Shown: positions 9,576 through 21,661, counted from the stretch's first letter. The stretch: DNA of 64,000 nt from Rhabditophanes sp. KR3021 (GCA_963281155.1 CAUJLY010000005.1:1302001-1366000); one strand, 5' to 3'. Notes: generated by a model from the letters alone, not told the origin. Translations and numbers: made by a program.

Positions 9576-11424
9576 ATGGTAAGCTAATAATTTTTTGATG
9601 TAAAATAAAACCATTTTTGTAGCGTGAAGTAATATCAATTCATATTGGCCAAGCAGGCGTCCAGATAGGAAACGCTTGTTGGGAATTGTATTGTCTGGAA
9701 CATGGAATCCAACCGGATGGAACTATGCCATCAGATAAAGGTTCGGGAGGGTTTGATGATTCTTTTAGTACTTTCTTCAGCGAAACGGGGGCTGGCAGGT
9801 ATGTTCCAAGAGCTATTATGGTTGACTTGGAGCCGACTGTGATCGACGAAATAAGGACTGGCGTTTATAGACAATTGTTTCATCCTCAGCAGTTGATTAA
9901 TGGGAAGGAGGATGCTGCGAATAATTATGCCCGTGGCCATTATACCATTGGGAAGGAGATTATTGATGTTACTGTGTAAGTTAGTGGATCCCATGAATAA
10001 ATATTTGTTTTTAGTGATAGAATCAGACGCATAAGTGACGCTTGTAGCGGTTTACAAGGTTTTTTATGCTTCCATAGCTTTGGCGGAGGCACCGGCTCAG
10101 GTTTCACTTCCCTTCTGATGGAAAGACTGTCAGTTGAATACGGAAAAAAGTCCAAACTTGAATTCTCAGTTTATCCAGCTCCTCAAATCTCCACAGCCGT
10201 CGTCGAACCCTACAACTCCGTTCTAACCACTCACACAACTCTCGAACACTCCGATTGCAGTTTCATGGTTGACAACGAAGCTATTTACGACATCTGCCGC
10301 AGAAACTTAAACGTCGACAGCCCATCCTACCACAACTTGAATCGTCTCGTTGCCCAAGTAGTCTCTTCAATCACAGCTTCCCTCCGCTTCGACGGTGCTT
10401 TGAATGTGGACTTGAATGAGTTTCAAACTAACTTAGTACCTTACCCTAGAATTCACTTCCCCTTAGCTACATTTGCACCTATTTTGTCTGCTGAAAGAGC
10501 TTTTCACGAAACCCTCACAGTACAAGAGATTACTAATATGTGTTTTGAGTCGCAGAATCAAATGGTCAAATGCAATCTAAGAAACGGTAAGTCCCTTTCA
10601 TTATTTATTTATAATTATTAAAGGCAAATTCATTGCCTGTTGTCTTTTGTACAGAGGTAATGTCCAAGGCAAAGACATCAATGCAGCTATTGCCAAGATT
10701 AAAACTAATCGTACTATTACATTTTGCAACTTTATTGCTACTGGCTTCAAAGTAAGTGCGGTTAAATTTCTTTTATGTAGTTTGATTTTAGGTTGGAATC
10801 AATTACCAGCCTATAACATTAGTTCCAGGAGGTGATTTGGCAAAGGTGAGTTTATTTAAGTAGAATTAATGGCTGGATTGGGGCTATTAATGCGTGAATC
10901 AAGACATTATTAATGCATCGTTTATTTAGGTACCAAGAGCTGTTTGTATGCTGAGCAATAATACAGCAATAGCCGAAAGTTGGGTAAGTGACTATTTTGA
11001 TAATTTACTGATAATGGTTATTTTAGGGAAAATTGGATGCAAAGTTCGACTTGTTGTATAGGTATGACACCATGTTTTCTTCATTATTAATGTATTATTT
11101 CAGCAAACGTGCTTTTGTACATTGGTATGTCGGAGAAGGAATGGAGGAAGGGGAATTCAGTGAAGCTAGAGAGGATCTTGCAGGTAAATGATGCGCCGAA
11201 ACATATTTCTTTGACTATTTGAGGTTTCATTATTCTTTGTTTGTTACAAACCTTAAATAGTGTAAGAATATGCTTCGGCGCGCTATAATATATATTTTAT
11301 TTGCAGCTTTGGAAAAGGATTACGAAGGTAAAATTAACATTCGCACCACTTTTTTAATACATTTATTTTTGTAGAGGTCGGAATAGATTCCAATGAAGGT
11401 GGGGATGAAGGTGAGGAGTATTGA
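9576..11424 (+). CDS. Alpha-tubulin (divergent)
   Basis: Structural subunit of microtubules; binds GTP non-exchangeably and pairs with beta-tubulin. Ten exons: 9576-9578 (ATG only), 9623-9975, 10015-10586, 10624-10751, 10792-10845, 10930-10983, 11027-11061, 11104-11183, 11307-11327, 11375-11424; 449 aa, the normal length. [20 protein letters not shown], the tubulin signature GGGTGSG, and a tyrosinatable EEY C-terminus are present. Lys40, the lumenal acetylation site, is kept in [10 protein letters not shown]. The protein is mostly canonical but drifts in places usually fixed: NLRNGKF for [19 protein letters not shown] for QFVDWCPTGFKV, and LDAKFDLLY. These changes suggest a specialised isotype rather than the main housekeeping one. 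Intron 8 holds a long hairpin. Confidence 0.95.
11193..11281 (+). ncRNA. Hairpin in tubulin intron 8, candidate microRNA precursor
   Basis: Left arm 11193-11227 and right arm 11248-11281 are reverse complements apart from a few mismatches and one bulge, with a 20-base loop. The outer eight pairs (GCGCCGAA with TTCGGCGC) are perfect and GC-rich in an AT-rich intron. Arm length (~34 nt), loop size and scattered mismatches fit a miRNA precursor transcribed with the host gene. A small inverted-repeat element is the alternative. It is not a mirtron, because the stem does not reach the splice sites. Confidence 0.45.
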
Positions 11425-11425
11425 A

Positions 11426-11720
11426 AGAACATCAAAAATTGTTAAAGGAAAGTAAGAGATTATTAAAATGATGAAAGAGAACTCAGAAATTGTTAAAATA
11501 ATAAAAGATTATTAAAAATATTATAACAATCTCTTATCTAACAATTATAAATGCGATTATTATTTGTATGAGCGATTAAAAATATTTTGGTCAAACTGTG
11601 ATTGTTTATAATTGGTCTTTTATACATTCTTCTGAAAGTACACATATTTTCAAAAGCAATTTTTAGAATTGGTCTTTTTAAATTCCTTCGAGAGTACAAA
11701 AAGTTGTGTGAGCGATTAAG
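11426..11720 (+). repeat. Short tandem duplications between tubulin and galectin stops
   Basis: Two ~51-bp units starting AGAAC...AAATTGTTAAA at 11426 and 11477. Then two ~62-bp units, each with AATTGGTCTTT followed by a CTTC(T/G)GA(A/G)AGTACA-like word (near 11610 and 11668) and flanked by GAGCGATTAA at about 11570 and 11711. A copy of the word CAATCTCTTA downstream can pair with TAAGAGATT. They probably form the 3' UTR of one or both convergent genes. Confidence 0.45.
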
Positions 11721-11760
11721 TTTATTTAAAAACATTTATATGGAATGTAACGCTATAAAT

Positions 11761-12399
11761 TTAATCAGAGTCGGAGTTGCTGCCTCTTCTGTGTCGTCTG
11801 AAGTGTTCGTGGTGTGGATGGTCTTGGTTGAAGGTTGGTGGGTTGTAGACTTCAGTTCCGTAACCGATGAACCCAGAATGACCGAGGTCGACTCCTTGTC
11901 CCCAGTTGGAGTAAGATTCGAAACCTTCAAAACGGACTTCTTCCACATTGGCTTCTCCTTTGACTCCGACGGCTTGAACTGTGAAGAATGGAATTCTGTG
12001 TGGGAATGTTCCGATGGAATCTCCGTCTACTCCGATAGTGTAGTGGTCGGCATGTACTTCGATAGCGACGACGAAGTTTTGTTCGTGGTGGATTGGGTTG
12101 TGGAAACGTTCTTCGTGTCCCCAAGATCCGTCGACGTATGAATTGACAACCACTATTTTTTCCTTATGGTGTCCGTGAGCGAATCTGAAGTTGACGTGAA
12201 GGATCGTATTTGGTCCTGACAGTAATTCAACAGCAAAATCCTGGCTATGTCCGTGATGATCATGTGGCTTTCCGTGAACAGTGATCTTAGAACCAACTCT
12301 AAGATTTTCATTCAAGTTCTCAGTGAAAGGAACAATCTAAAAGGTCAATTATCATTTGAACATAAAAAGTAAACTCACAGGATCTCTGATTGTATGCAT
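11761..12399 (-). CDS. Galectin, single CRD with His/Arg-rich tail
   Basis: Two exons, 12399-12379 (MHTIRDP) and 12336-11761, 198 aa. The second exon starts IVPFTENL, matching the usual galectin opening. The carbohydrate-recognition signature is complete: His54, Asn56 and Arg58 in LHVNFRFAHG, Asn72 in IVVVNSY, and Trp79, Glu82 and Arg84 in GSWGHEER, so beta-galactoside binding is expected. It has one domain where many nematode galectins have two, and ends in a basic-then-acidic tail (HPHHEHFRRHRRGSNSDSD). There is no signal peptide, typical of galectins, which leave cells by a leaderless route. A long open frame on the other strand is a shadow. A weak TATA (TATTTAA, 12465-12471) lies upstream. 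Confidence 0.92.
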
Positions 12400-13389
12400 A
12401 TCGAAAAATAATTCTTAGTATCTAAATTTCTTGAATTTGATATTAAACTGAATTGGAGCACTCGTTAAATAGGCCTTTGCGATTGTCAATATCAACAAAA
12501 GACGATAAAGAGTTTCATGTCTTTGACAGGTTGAATTTTGCTGTGTGGGCAGTTCGCGATAACCAAAAAATAAATTGGGCTTTCAAAATAAATAAGATGG
12601 TGTATTATAAGCAAACAAATTTTTTGCGAGTTTGATTCTGCTTGATTACTTACTTAGTTGTCTTTTTTGATAAAGGTAAACATTGAATTGTTAGTCATAA
12701 AAGGTGCATTGGCTGAGATCATCATGAGTCAATATTGAGTGATATATGATTTAAATAAAATGTAATACGTCATTTTTAGACTTTTTTACGACGAGGCAAG
12801 AAGATGTGCCATCTACACATTTACGTAACATTTATTCTTAACTGCGAAAAAATGATAACTGCAAATATGCATATATAAAAAAGTGTCATATGAAATATGG
12901 ATCAATCCTTAACACACAATAATTCAATTTTCTTAAGAAAACCTTTATTTATTAATAATTAATTAGTTTTTACAACTCAAGCGTTTATTTATCATTAAAT
13001 TAATTAATTACCACAATTCAAAGCACTTGTTTGGCTTAATATTTTTCAAAAAATCGTAATTATTTAACCAAAATTTTAAATAATCTTTCATTTTATAAGA
13101 AATGCAGTTCAATACTTTGTGATAAATTGCAGGAACACAAAGGGAATCAAAAGGTGTTTATTTGACAAAAAGATGTCCTTATAAAGGATAGAAATATACA
13201 TACACAAATAAAATGATATCAAATATGAATAAATGGTCATTCATCATCCCTTTGTCATAAGAATATTTGACTAAATTTGAGGTAAATGATCCTTTCGGTT
13301 TATAGCATACGCAACGATTGATATGTGAAGGATGAACTCTAATGTTTTGTATTTCTTTGATGTTGAAGTAATTGTAAAAACATACTTCT
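12400..13389. other. Spacer without recognisable gene
   Basis: About 1 kb, strongly AT-rich. A plus-strand frame of 60 codons at 12453-12635 lies in the galectin promoter and looks fortuitous. A possible TATA for the galectin gene is at 12465-12471. Nothing else is supported. Confidence 0.4.
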
Positions 13390-13890
13390 CTTTGTAATTT
13401 GGCAAACTATATTGAGGATTCTTTAAATTTCATACAATCAAGATCTAGTTTTTTAAGTTTAGTGAATCTACTAAAAAATCGTTATCGTAATATTCATAAA
13501 AGCTAGAATCACCTAATATTAATGTTTTTAATCTAGGATAAGCAGATGCTAATTTTCTGCCAATGTCATTTACATTAAATTTTGAATTGCTAATTTTGTC
13601 AAAAATGGAGAAAATAAAATGAAACTCTTTTGTAATTGTATAATTTCTTCCTCAGGTATATTAAAATCGCCTGAAGATTTATAAATTTTTTTCTGAATAA
13701 ATTCATTTTCTTGATTTTTCTTTGCTCCACGACAAGTAAATGATGATAAACTGTATGTTAGGGAAATCCATAATCGTTTGGAAATTCATTATGATGGACT
13801 AGATGAAGTAATTTGTACAAGAATCTCTCACTTCAGTCACTTCCTTTTTTACATATTTGGGTGCCACATCTTTAATCGGTCTCATTTAAA
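13390..13890 (-). pseudogene. Decayed gene of an F-box-like family
   Basis: On the minus strand MRPIKDVAPKYVKKEVTEV begins near 13888. It is followed, in different frames and across stops, by EEEIIQLQKSFILFSPFLTK and then NVNDIGRKLASAYPRLKTL and DSSFYEYYDNDFLVDSLNLK. The last block is clearly related to the plus-strand fragment at 30423-30677 (LNDIGTKLASAYSRLKRIKL). No single intact frame or splice series restores the whole, so I call it a relic. Family identity is uncertain; the repeated Leu pattern suggests the C-terminal part of an F-box/LRR-like protein. Confidence 0.5.
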
Positions 13891-14165
13891 CATTGTGAAT
13901 GAACTTGTTGTAAATTAAATGTTGGCTCCTAAATAAATTTCAACCTAATAATTTTTTAATCTTTTAACCACAAACAACACACAATTTGATTTAATAACCC
14001 AACGAGATTATATCATGTTGCATACATGGGAATATTATTTCTTGATTGTATACCATTCTACCAAGCAACTTCCTTCCAACTACTCTCCTACATCGACATT
14101 TGGACCAATTATCACTATCGCTCCCTACAACATACCTTGACATAATATCATCCTAACTTTGTAAA

Positions 14166-15835
14166 ATGTCATTAAATGTCTCCGTTCGCAAGCCACTCAA
14201 AAAGAGAGGTCGAAAAGACTACGTTCCTGAAATCCGCGGCGCCGACCAAACCATCGAATTAAGGCGGAAAACACACGCTAGAGACGTCGCTTTTGATGAA
14301 AGGGAAGAATTGAAGAACATTATAGTGTCAGGGGAATTGACCAACTTCCAGGTCCATTCCCTCAAACAAGATACCTTCTCTAGTTTAAATGTTCACCCTG
14401 TTTTGATGAACCATTTGAAGGGTTCAAACAAAGAGAAGTTGACAACGATCCAGTCTTTTGTCTGTCCAGCTATAATGCAGGGCTCCTTCGATGTAGTAAT
14501 CTCTGCTCCTACAGGGTATGGAAAGACCTTTGCCTACTTGATTCCATTAATGGATTATGTTTTGAAAAGAAGAGAAGCTGAGGGTGGTTTTCCGCAAGGT
14601 CGACGTCCATTAGCCATGATTTTTACGGTTACGAGGGATCTGGCTAAACAGGTGTTTGAAGATTTCTGTGCTTTTGGGGAAGGTACGTTGGCAAATTAAA
14701 TGGTTTATTTTAATGTTTTTTAGGTTCTCAGATTAAGGGAGTTCTTTGTTATGGGGAAATAAGAAAAGAAAGTATCGCTAGGGAGATAAGGGAAGGTTGT
14801 GATTTCATTATTGGCTGCTGTGGAAAAATTTCTGATTTGGTAGAAAACCAACTGGTAGATCTTAGAGACGTAAATCATCTTGTTCTAGATGAGGCCGATA
14901 AGTTCTCAGAAGTCGAAAACTTTGAGCCAATGAAAAAGTTGCTGATGCAGGGAGAAGTTGAATACGACTCCAATAAAGTTAAAGTAATTTTAGTTTCTGC
15001 CACAATCCCTGATTCAAGCTATGAAGTCATCTCCAACATTTTTCTCAGCAGGGACAACGTGTATTATAACTTCTCTAAGTCGGTCAATCCCAATGCTGTG
15101 ATCAAGAAATTTGTATTCTGCCACAAACATGCCAAAATCGACTGGCTAATCGCGACCATTCGCCATCTCCACAAACAAGATCCCAAGGGAAAAATGTTAG
15201 TATTTTGTGAAAGTCGTAATGTGATGGAAGTAGTCGCTCTTAGAATGCTTTTCGCCGGAATCAAGACTATCAGTTTGTCAGGAAATAGATCCCAGGAAAT
15301 GAGGGATGAAGCGATTAAGAGAATCAATCAAGAAGATGGAATCGTTCTCATCTCTACCGATGTAGCCGAAAGAGGAGTAGATTTCGTAGATTTAAAGTAT
15401 GTCATTCAGCTTAATGTTCCTACTGAGTACACGAAGTACTTGAATAGGATTGGGAGAGCTGGAAGGCACAAGGATAGTGAAGGGACTTCTTATATGATTA
15501 TTGACAAGGAAGGCGATGCGCAGAAAGTTATTACCTTGGTCGATCAATTGTGGGAACATAAGTATAAAGTTGATATGATGTTACTTTCTTTTTATAAGTA
15601 TCACTTGGAATTGCAGGCTAAGATGGCAAAAGAAAGATTTGTTATTCGTAAACCTGTTGTGGACTTGACTAAATATGATTTGGGGGATGAATTGGATTTT
15701 TTGGATGGGGACGCGGCTGGTAAAAACACCGCAACAGAGTCTGTAATTGAAGAACAAGAAATAATTGAATCCGATACCGAGTCGCTCGAATTCATTAGTT
15801 CAGGTTCATCAGCCTCCTCTACCTTGTCTTATTAA
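14166..15835 (+). CDS. DEAD-box ATP-dependent RNA helicase
   Basis: Two exons, 14166-14682 and 14724-15835 (41-bp intron), 542 aa. Helicase motifs in order: a Q-motif region (TFSSLNVHPVLMNHLKG ... TTIQSF), motif I APTGYGKT (usual AQTGSGKT), Ia as TRDLAKQV, II DEAD in HLVLDEADKF (~residue 228), III SAT in LVSATIPD, IV LVFCESRN, V ISTDVAERGVDF, VI RIGRAGRH. The linker IIVSGELTNFQVHSLKQ before the Q motif recalls Vasa/PL10-type helicases, but there are no RGG or zinc-knuckle repeats. The N-terminus is short and basic and the C-terminus is acidic and Ser-rich. It is likely an RNA-remodelling enzyme, possibly germline; exact orthology is not resolved. AATAAA lies at 15918-15923. It is convergent with the K2P gene. 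Confidence 0.9.
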
Positions 15836-16021
15836 TTATTAATTAGTAATTTTGATTTTTTTAAATAATAATATTTAATCCATTTGTAATATGCTATGTA
15901 ATCTTTATTTTGTGGTGAATAAATTCATTTTAAAAACTCACCTCTTCTTTAATGAATTAGAATATTTATATAAGTGAACATAAAGACAATACAAAAAATG
16001 ACTAATAAAATAAACATTTAA

Positions 16022-17247
16022 TTAATGATAATATCCATTCTCAACTTTGTAAGGGTAAGTTGCAGTTGAATTAAGTGGTGGGTAATCTTCTTCTTCCTTA
16101 TACTTGCCATAGACAGTTGTAGTAGGTGCAGTTCCACTAATTTCAGTATCTTGGTATTCGGTATCATTTTTGGTGATAAAGAATTTAGCAAAATTTAGTT
16201 GCGGGATGTCATAGAGGGTTGCTAGGAAGAGCATCATTGTACTTAGGCCGAAAATCAAGTATGCTGTGACTAGGATTTTGTAGAACCCTCTATAAGATTG
16301 GTCTGGATTGTCACCAGGCGTTTGATCACCTAGTCCGATGGTGGATAGACTGACGAAGCAGTAAAAGAAAGCATCCAAAAAGGTCCAGTCACTTTCTATT
16401 TGAGTAAATATATAAGATGGAATGATAAAGGCAACAATTAACACCAATATGGAAATGACAGCTAAATGAATGTACTGAAATGAATGTTAGATTAGCTTAA
16501 TTTGATATACACATGTACTTTAGGTTTGCAACAAAGTAGGAAAAGATTTGCTATAATATTATTTACTACCATATCAACTTACTTGTATCTGGAAATTATG
16601 GAATATATGACTAAGCTTACTGCTAAGCTTCTCTTTTAATAAATTACTTGGTTGCCTTAGTCTGAATACTAATGCCGAGAGAAGAGAAAGTGTCAATGGA
16701 ATGCCAATAATACAATACAGGATCGTAAATAGTTTTCCGTGAGCAGTTTTAGGGCTTGTGGTTCCGTAGCCTATTAAATATATTATTATCATTTTATTAT
16801 TAAATTTATTTTTGTCAAATGTATTATTTTGTTATCATTTTTAAATTATTTATCAAAAAACATACCAACTGTGCTAATTAAGGTAGCGCAAAAGAAAAAA
16901 GTTTTCCCAAAAGTCCAGCTTGGCGTCACTGTGTCATTATTCTCAACCCAAACTCCAGCCAACGCAGAATCCTTAATATCCGTAAACATCTTATCAACAT
17001 CCTCTTCACTCATTCCAACTTTGACCAATTTGTCAATCCAAACCTCCCGAAACTCCTTGAAAGCCTCAAAGTGAATTCTTTCAGCAGGAGCTTCGATCTT
17101 GACAAAGGTAATAGCTCCAATTAATAAATATACAAACATAACCAAAAAACCAAATAATAGTCGTGAATTAGTTTCTTGCATCTGATAGGAAGAAATTTTC
17201 ATTGTTCCTAATTGTTTGTTTTGGTTCATGAACATTTCTAAGCCCAT
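16022..17247 (-). CDS. Two-pore-domain (K2P/TWIK-type) potassium channel
   Basis: Three exons: 17247-16866, 16770-16583, 16474-16022; 340 aa. The plan is TM1 (LLFGFLVMFVYLLIGAITFV, ~28-47), a long extracellular cap helix region, first pore TVGYG (residues 126-130, split by intron 1 inside the Gly codon), TM2, TM3, second pore TIGLG (235-239) followed by DQTPG, TM4 and a ~70-residue cytosolic tail with several Tyr/Pro. Two pore loops per chain define the family, which sets resting potassium leak in neurons and muscle. Nematodes have a large twk expansion; which twk this matches cannot be said. I chose the ATG at 17247 (MGLEMFMNQNKQLG) because the frame above it has no ATG and ends at an acceptor-like TTCAG. 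Confidence 0.9.
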
Positions 17248-20200
17248 TTTGACTAGAAAGAGTTGTACTGAATTAAAAGGCAAGAATATAATATTTTAGA
17301 AGGTTTTATTAGTGTGCCGACAATAAAAGCAATTGTTTTAACGGTCTATAAAAAGGAAGAGTAGTGAGAATGGTGTGCGAGGGTGGTTCTTTGGCAACCT
17401 TTTGTTTTTGCCAAAAAGCTTAATTGTGAATATCTTTTGGATGAATGATGGCGTTACTTACTTAAAATGGGTAAGGCAATCCTACTTATGTAAAATAAAT
17501 CATTCAGGTAATTAGTTAAGAAGATAAAACAAATGCATTTGACAGAAATGTCGGGAAAATATTGAAATAAATGTGGTTAGGCTTGGAAAGGGCAAATGCC
17601 AAAAAAGGACAAAATTCTTTAGGAACTAGGCAATAATTTTATTAAAGTGATTGGAAATTAAATTTAGATGTAAGACAAATGTATGCATAGTGTGTTCTGC
17701 CAAGGAAATGGCATTTATTTTTTGATTTGGAGGTACAACCATCAAGAATAATTGTTTTTTAAGATTAAAAAAGTTAAATTAAATCCTTAAAAAGGGGATG
17801 TAAACAATCTTAAAGTCAAGTTTTTATTAATGATAAAGATAAATTTGTCTTCTCTTGCCACTTCAAACCCAATTTTTACAGAAATAAATTGTTTTTTGAT
17901 AGCACAACTAATTCCATTTAAATGGTGTGACAACATCAGTAAATATTTGCCTATAAAATGATAGAATTCAAAATGAAGTTGAGAGTCTTTGCTTCTACAA
18001 AAAAGGAGTATGTGTTTATAGAATGTTGTGGTAGCAATCTTTTGTGTGACCAATTTTTTGCTAACTCTAGGTGTGAGATTATTTTTAATTATAGAATAGC
18101 ACTGTACAATTTTATATTTATTTGGCAAACATGTAATAAAATATGTATTCTTAAAAATTAGAATGAAGAATTAAATTTCAATAAGAGAAATGTTTTGAAC
18201 GCTGTTTTGTAAATTAACTAAATGCCGCGATGAAAATAATTATGATGCAAATGCATATTAACGACATCATACTTAATTTTCCAAATGTAATATTAAACAT
18301 ATAAGATATACTAGTGAACATATAAAATACACTACTGAACATGCTACATTTACCACTCAATTTTATTCTACATTGGGAATGTCCAAGCCAAAATATCAAG
18401 GAAATGACGTTATAAATCTCATCACCCAATCTCATGTACAATTTTCCTTTTTTCATTATTTATTTTGAAACAGTCTCAAATGAATAAATTTATATAAAAC
18501 ACATAGTTTGAAAGTGTTTGTAGACACTACCCACGCCTTAAACCAATGCAAGTTCAAACTTTCTTAGCCAAGTATAATGAATATATATTTAAACAATACT
18601 CTTAGTACAAATTTGTGAGCCAAGATTAAAGCCTCAAAACCTTTAAGTCTGGGCATTTAACTACTTTTTATGAAATTGCATAAGTACTTGGCATCTTTAA
18701 GTTAAACCATATTTTGAGTATTTGTTTCATGTATTAAAGTTAAATGGCACAACCATTTCAAAAAGACTTATCCTTTACAAAAGTCTATAATTATAAATGA
18801 TGGAGCTTGTAAAGGGCCAAAATATTACTCACTCCAATTCCTCCGAGACACTTTTTGGGTCCCTATTTTGTTGGCATGTTCGGGAAGTTTGTTGTTTTGA
18901 GGAGTGGAATAGGAACATTCATTGATGTAGCAGCAACATTCATTGATATGGCAGCACCGATTATCGGACAATCATTTTCAAGTATAAAGATGAGGATGTT
19001 TATGAGTTTGGATTGAATTTCTATTTTAAATAGTATATTATTATTTTTGAAAAGCTTCACGATTATCTGGATAAGTAATAATAAACATTACAGCTAATGC
19101 ACATCATTACTCATATTATTATACATATTTTCAATAATCTTTTAAAAAATGAACAAATCAAAATGTAACACAACAGCTGTAAACAAATATATTAATAAAG
19201 TTGATTGGAATTCACAAAAAAATGAGTTACTACGTTTTTTGAAGTGAATTCTTTATTTACCTATACAATTGTTATAAAATATTATGCAGAATATGTATTT
19301 CGTTGAAGGGATAAATGATACAACATAACTGATTATTACATTTTTGATAAAAACAAAAGGCAACAGTCGATTGTGGCATTTCAAAGAATATTAAGAATGT
19401 ATTCCATTGTCTACCAGCATCCTTAATTTTGTTTTAAATGGGAAAAAGTTAAATCTGCCTTTCAAACCAAATTGGTTTTTATCCCAAGTTCGAAATATCT
19501 TTGTATAGTTTAAAACCAAGATTAAACAATATAACATATCTACACTTCTGCAAACTTTTTTGATACCGAAAGTATATGTGTATTATTATATTTATCAAAA
19601 AATAGCGCCTGTTAAAAAGTAAACATATATTTATATTTACATCACAAAATATTTATTTTGCCACTTCTCTGGTCAATTTTCATCCCCTGTCATTATCAAC
19701 TAATAATAAGAATTAAAAAATACACATATATAAGAATTATATCTATTTATCCACCCAAAAAAGTTATTTAATCAGCACACAAGCTTAAAATAAATTACAT
19801 TTATCTCTTTGATAAAGGCATATAAAAAAGTTTATAACATCCTTCAAATCCTGAGGCTATTTGTTATTGTGGTTACATAGACAAACTGTGGTGGCTATCA
19901 ACCATAAATTTATTTTAATCGTCTTCTTTTGCCGGAGACCTAACTATTAATATACTATTATCATCTCCCTTTTAAAAAGGAACACATTTAATTTTTATTT
20001 CTTCCCTCCACTCATTGTCAGGTATAGAAGGATATAATAATATACATACACTTACAGAGTCATTTTGCTGTCCATTAACAAACTTTTATAGTAGTGGTTC
20101 ATGTTATACATATTCATTATACACATGAACTTTTAATATTAATACTAAAACAACACAGACAATAGAAACTACTAATAATATTGAATACATGTGCCCGTGT

Positions 20201-20315
20201 TAACACCTTGTTTAACTGATTTGAACCTGTCACCTTCTAGTGTATTCTTTTCCCACATTAACACATACATAATTTCCTACTCTCGACTCAATTCATTTAA
20301 ACTAATTTTGACAAG
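17248..20315. other. 3.1-kb gene-poor AT-rich spacer
   Basis: Only short open frames occur (e.g. minus 17787-18128, 113 codons, Lys/Ile/Phe-rich; minus 18214-18456, hydrophobic; minus 18863-19060). None has a convincing start, splice partner or recognisable motif, and their composition mirrors the local base composition. No RNA gene or clear repeat was seen. It may hold promoter elements for the divergent K2P and HtrL-like genes. Confidence 0.4.
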
Positions 20316-21358
20316 ATGAAAGAAATTACTAAAAGATGCTTAATATTTGCCGTTGCTGCTATATCGTTTCTATTGTTAATAGGAGCTATAAAATCATTTT
20401 TTAATAAATCTGATTCTGTTTCACTTTCTCCTTTACATGTACCAGTTGTTCATTTTGGACCTTATATAGATGAGGTAGATTTTAAAGAAACTTGGTCTAT
20501 AATGCTTTTAAATTAATTCTCCTTCAGGTAAACCCAAAGTTTGTTTGGCAACAACGTCCTCGCCCCAATTGTACTTTAGTTACAGCCTTACTTCAAATAG
20601 GAAGGGAAGGGTGGAAATTTTATGGACGAGAATTAAAAAAGTATGAAGACTACTTTTCTGTTGTCTTAAGATTAGATATTGACATGATTATTTTCATCAC
20701 TCAAGAGCATTACGAAACTGTGAAGTCGATTCGAACTGAAGTTGGATTGTGGGATAGGACTTTTGTTTGGGTTATTACCTTGAAGCAATTGCCTTTGTAC
20801 AAATATTTGGGAAAAATGCAAGATGTCATTGAATTTGAGAGAAGTGATGAAAATTGGAAAAGCGAGTGGGATGAAAATATGAAGACACATCCAGAAGCTA
20901 CATCTGCCGAGTATGATCTGCTAGTTAATTCGAAGCCTTATTTCATGTACAATTCAACAATGCATAATCATTTTAATAATAAGTTGTTTGTATGGTTAGA
21001 CGCTGGCTATGGACATGGGGATGAAGCTAATTTTCCGGTAGATATGAAATGGTATCCTAGTGTTAAAGAAGGAAAAATTTCAATGATTAAATTAACTCCT
21101 GATACAGATAAAGTTGAGCGTTACAATATAGATAATTTGTATAGAAAGGACTGGGCTGCAATTAGTGGAGGTTTTATTGGAGGTGATTCAACAGCTGTAA
21201 AGACACTTTATCATTATCATTTTCAAAAAGTTCTGCAATTGCTGCATGAAAAGAAGGTAGATGACGATCAGACGGTGTTGCTGTTGTTAATTAAGGAGAT
21301 GCCCGAATTGTTTGATTTGGAGTATGGAGATTGGTTTGACGCTTTTAAATTATTTTGA
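20316..21358 (+). CDS. HtrL/YibB-family type II membrane protein (putative glycosyltransferase-like)
   Basis: Two exons, 20316-20474 and 20528-21358, 329 aa. An intron GTAGAT...CTTCAG joins YIDE to VNPKFVW in phase 0; an apparent longer first exon runs into a stop. One N-terminal membrane segment (CLIFAVAAISFLLLIGAI) follows a short basic stretch, then a lumenal domain: TLVTALLQIGREGWKFYGRE, LDIDMIIFIT, KPYFMYNSTMHNHFNNKLFV, VWLDAGYGHGDE, AAISGGFIGGDS and DDDQTVLLLL near the end. These are the hallmarks of the HtrL_YibB family shared by bacterial LPS-locus genes and many nematode paralogues. The fold resembles GT-A transferases, but the activity is unproven. Location: Golgi, by topology. AATAAA at 21384-21389. 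Confidence 0.82.
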
Positions 21359-21661
21359 TCAAATTTATGTGTAGACTTAATTTAATAAATGGTTTTAAAA
21401 AGTACATGATTTATTAGTGGACAATCGTCTCTGTAATTTTTAAAAAAGAGCAAATAATTGTAACCGAACTGCTTGTATAAGCCATCACGTAGAGAAATGG
21501 AAAAGATACAAGATGTATATGTTTGTATGTAGTAAAAAATTTAACTTAAACACACTTACTATATTAACTACCCATAAATTACCATTTTAAAAATGCAAAT
21601 TTTATCCTCAAAAAACTAATAAAGTTCATTTCTCTCTAAACACCCACCTTTATTACGCAAA
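21359..21661. other. Spacer between HtrL-like and REEP-like genes
   Basis: AATAAA at 21384-21389 ends the upstream gene. Nothing else is recognisable in about 300 bp. Confidence 0.5.

Noticed and set aside
11602..12141. 179-codon plus-strand frame
   Set aside because: Lies opposite the galectin CRD, whose full sugar-binding signature fixes the coding strand.
17787..18128. 113-codon minus-strand frame
   Set aside because: Composition matches local AT content; no homology, splice partner or promoter. Could be a relic but not supportable.
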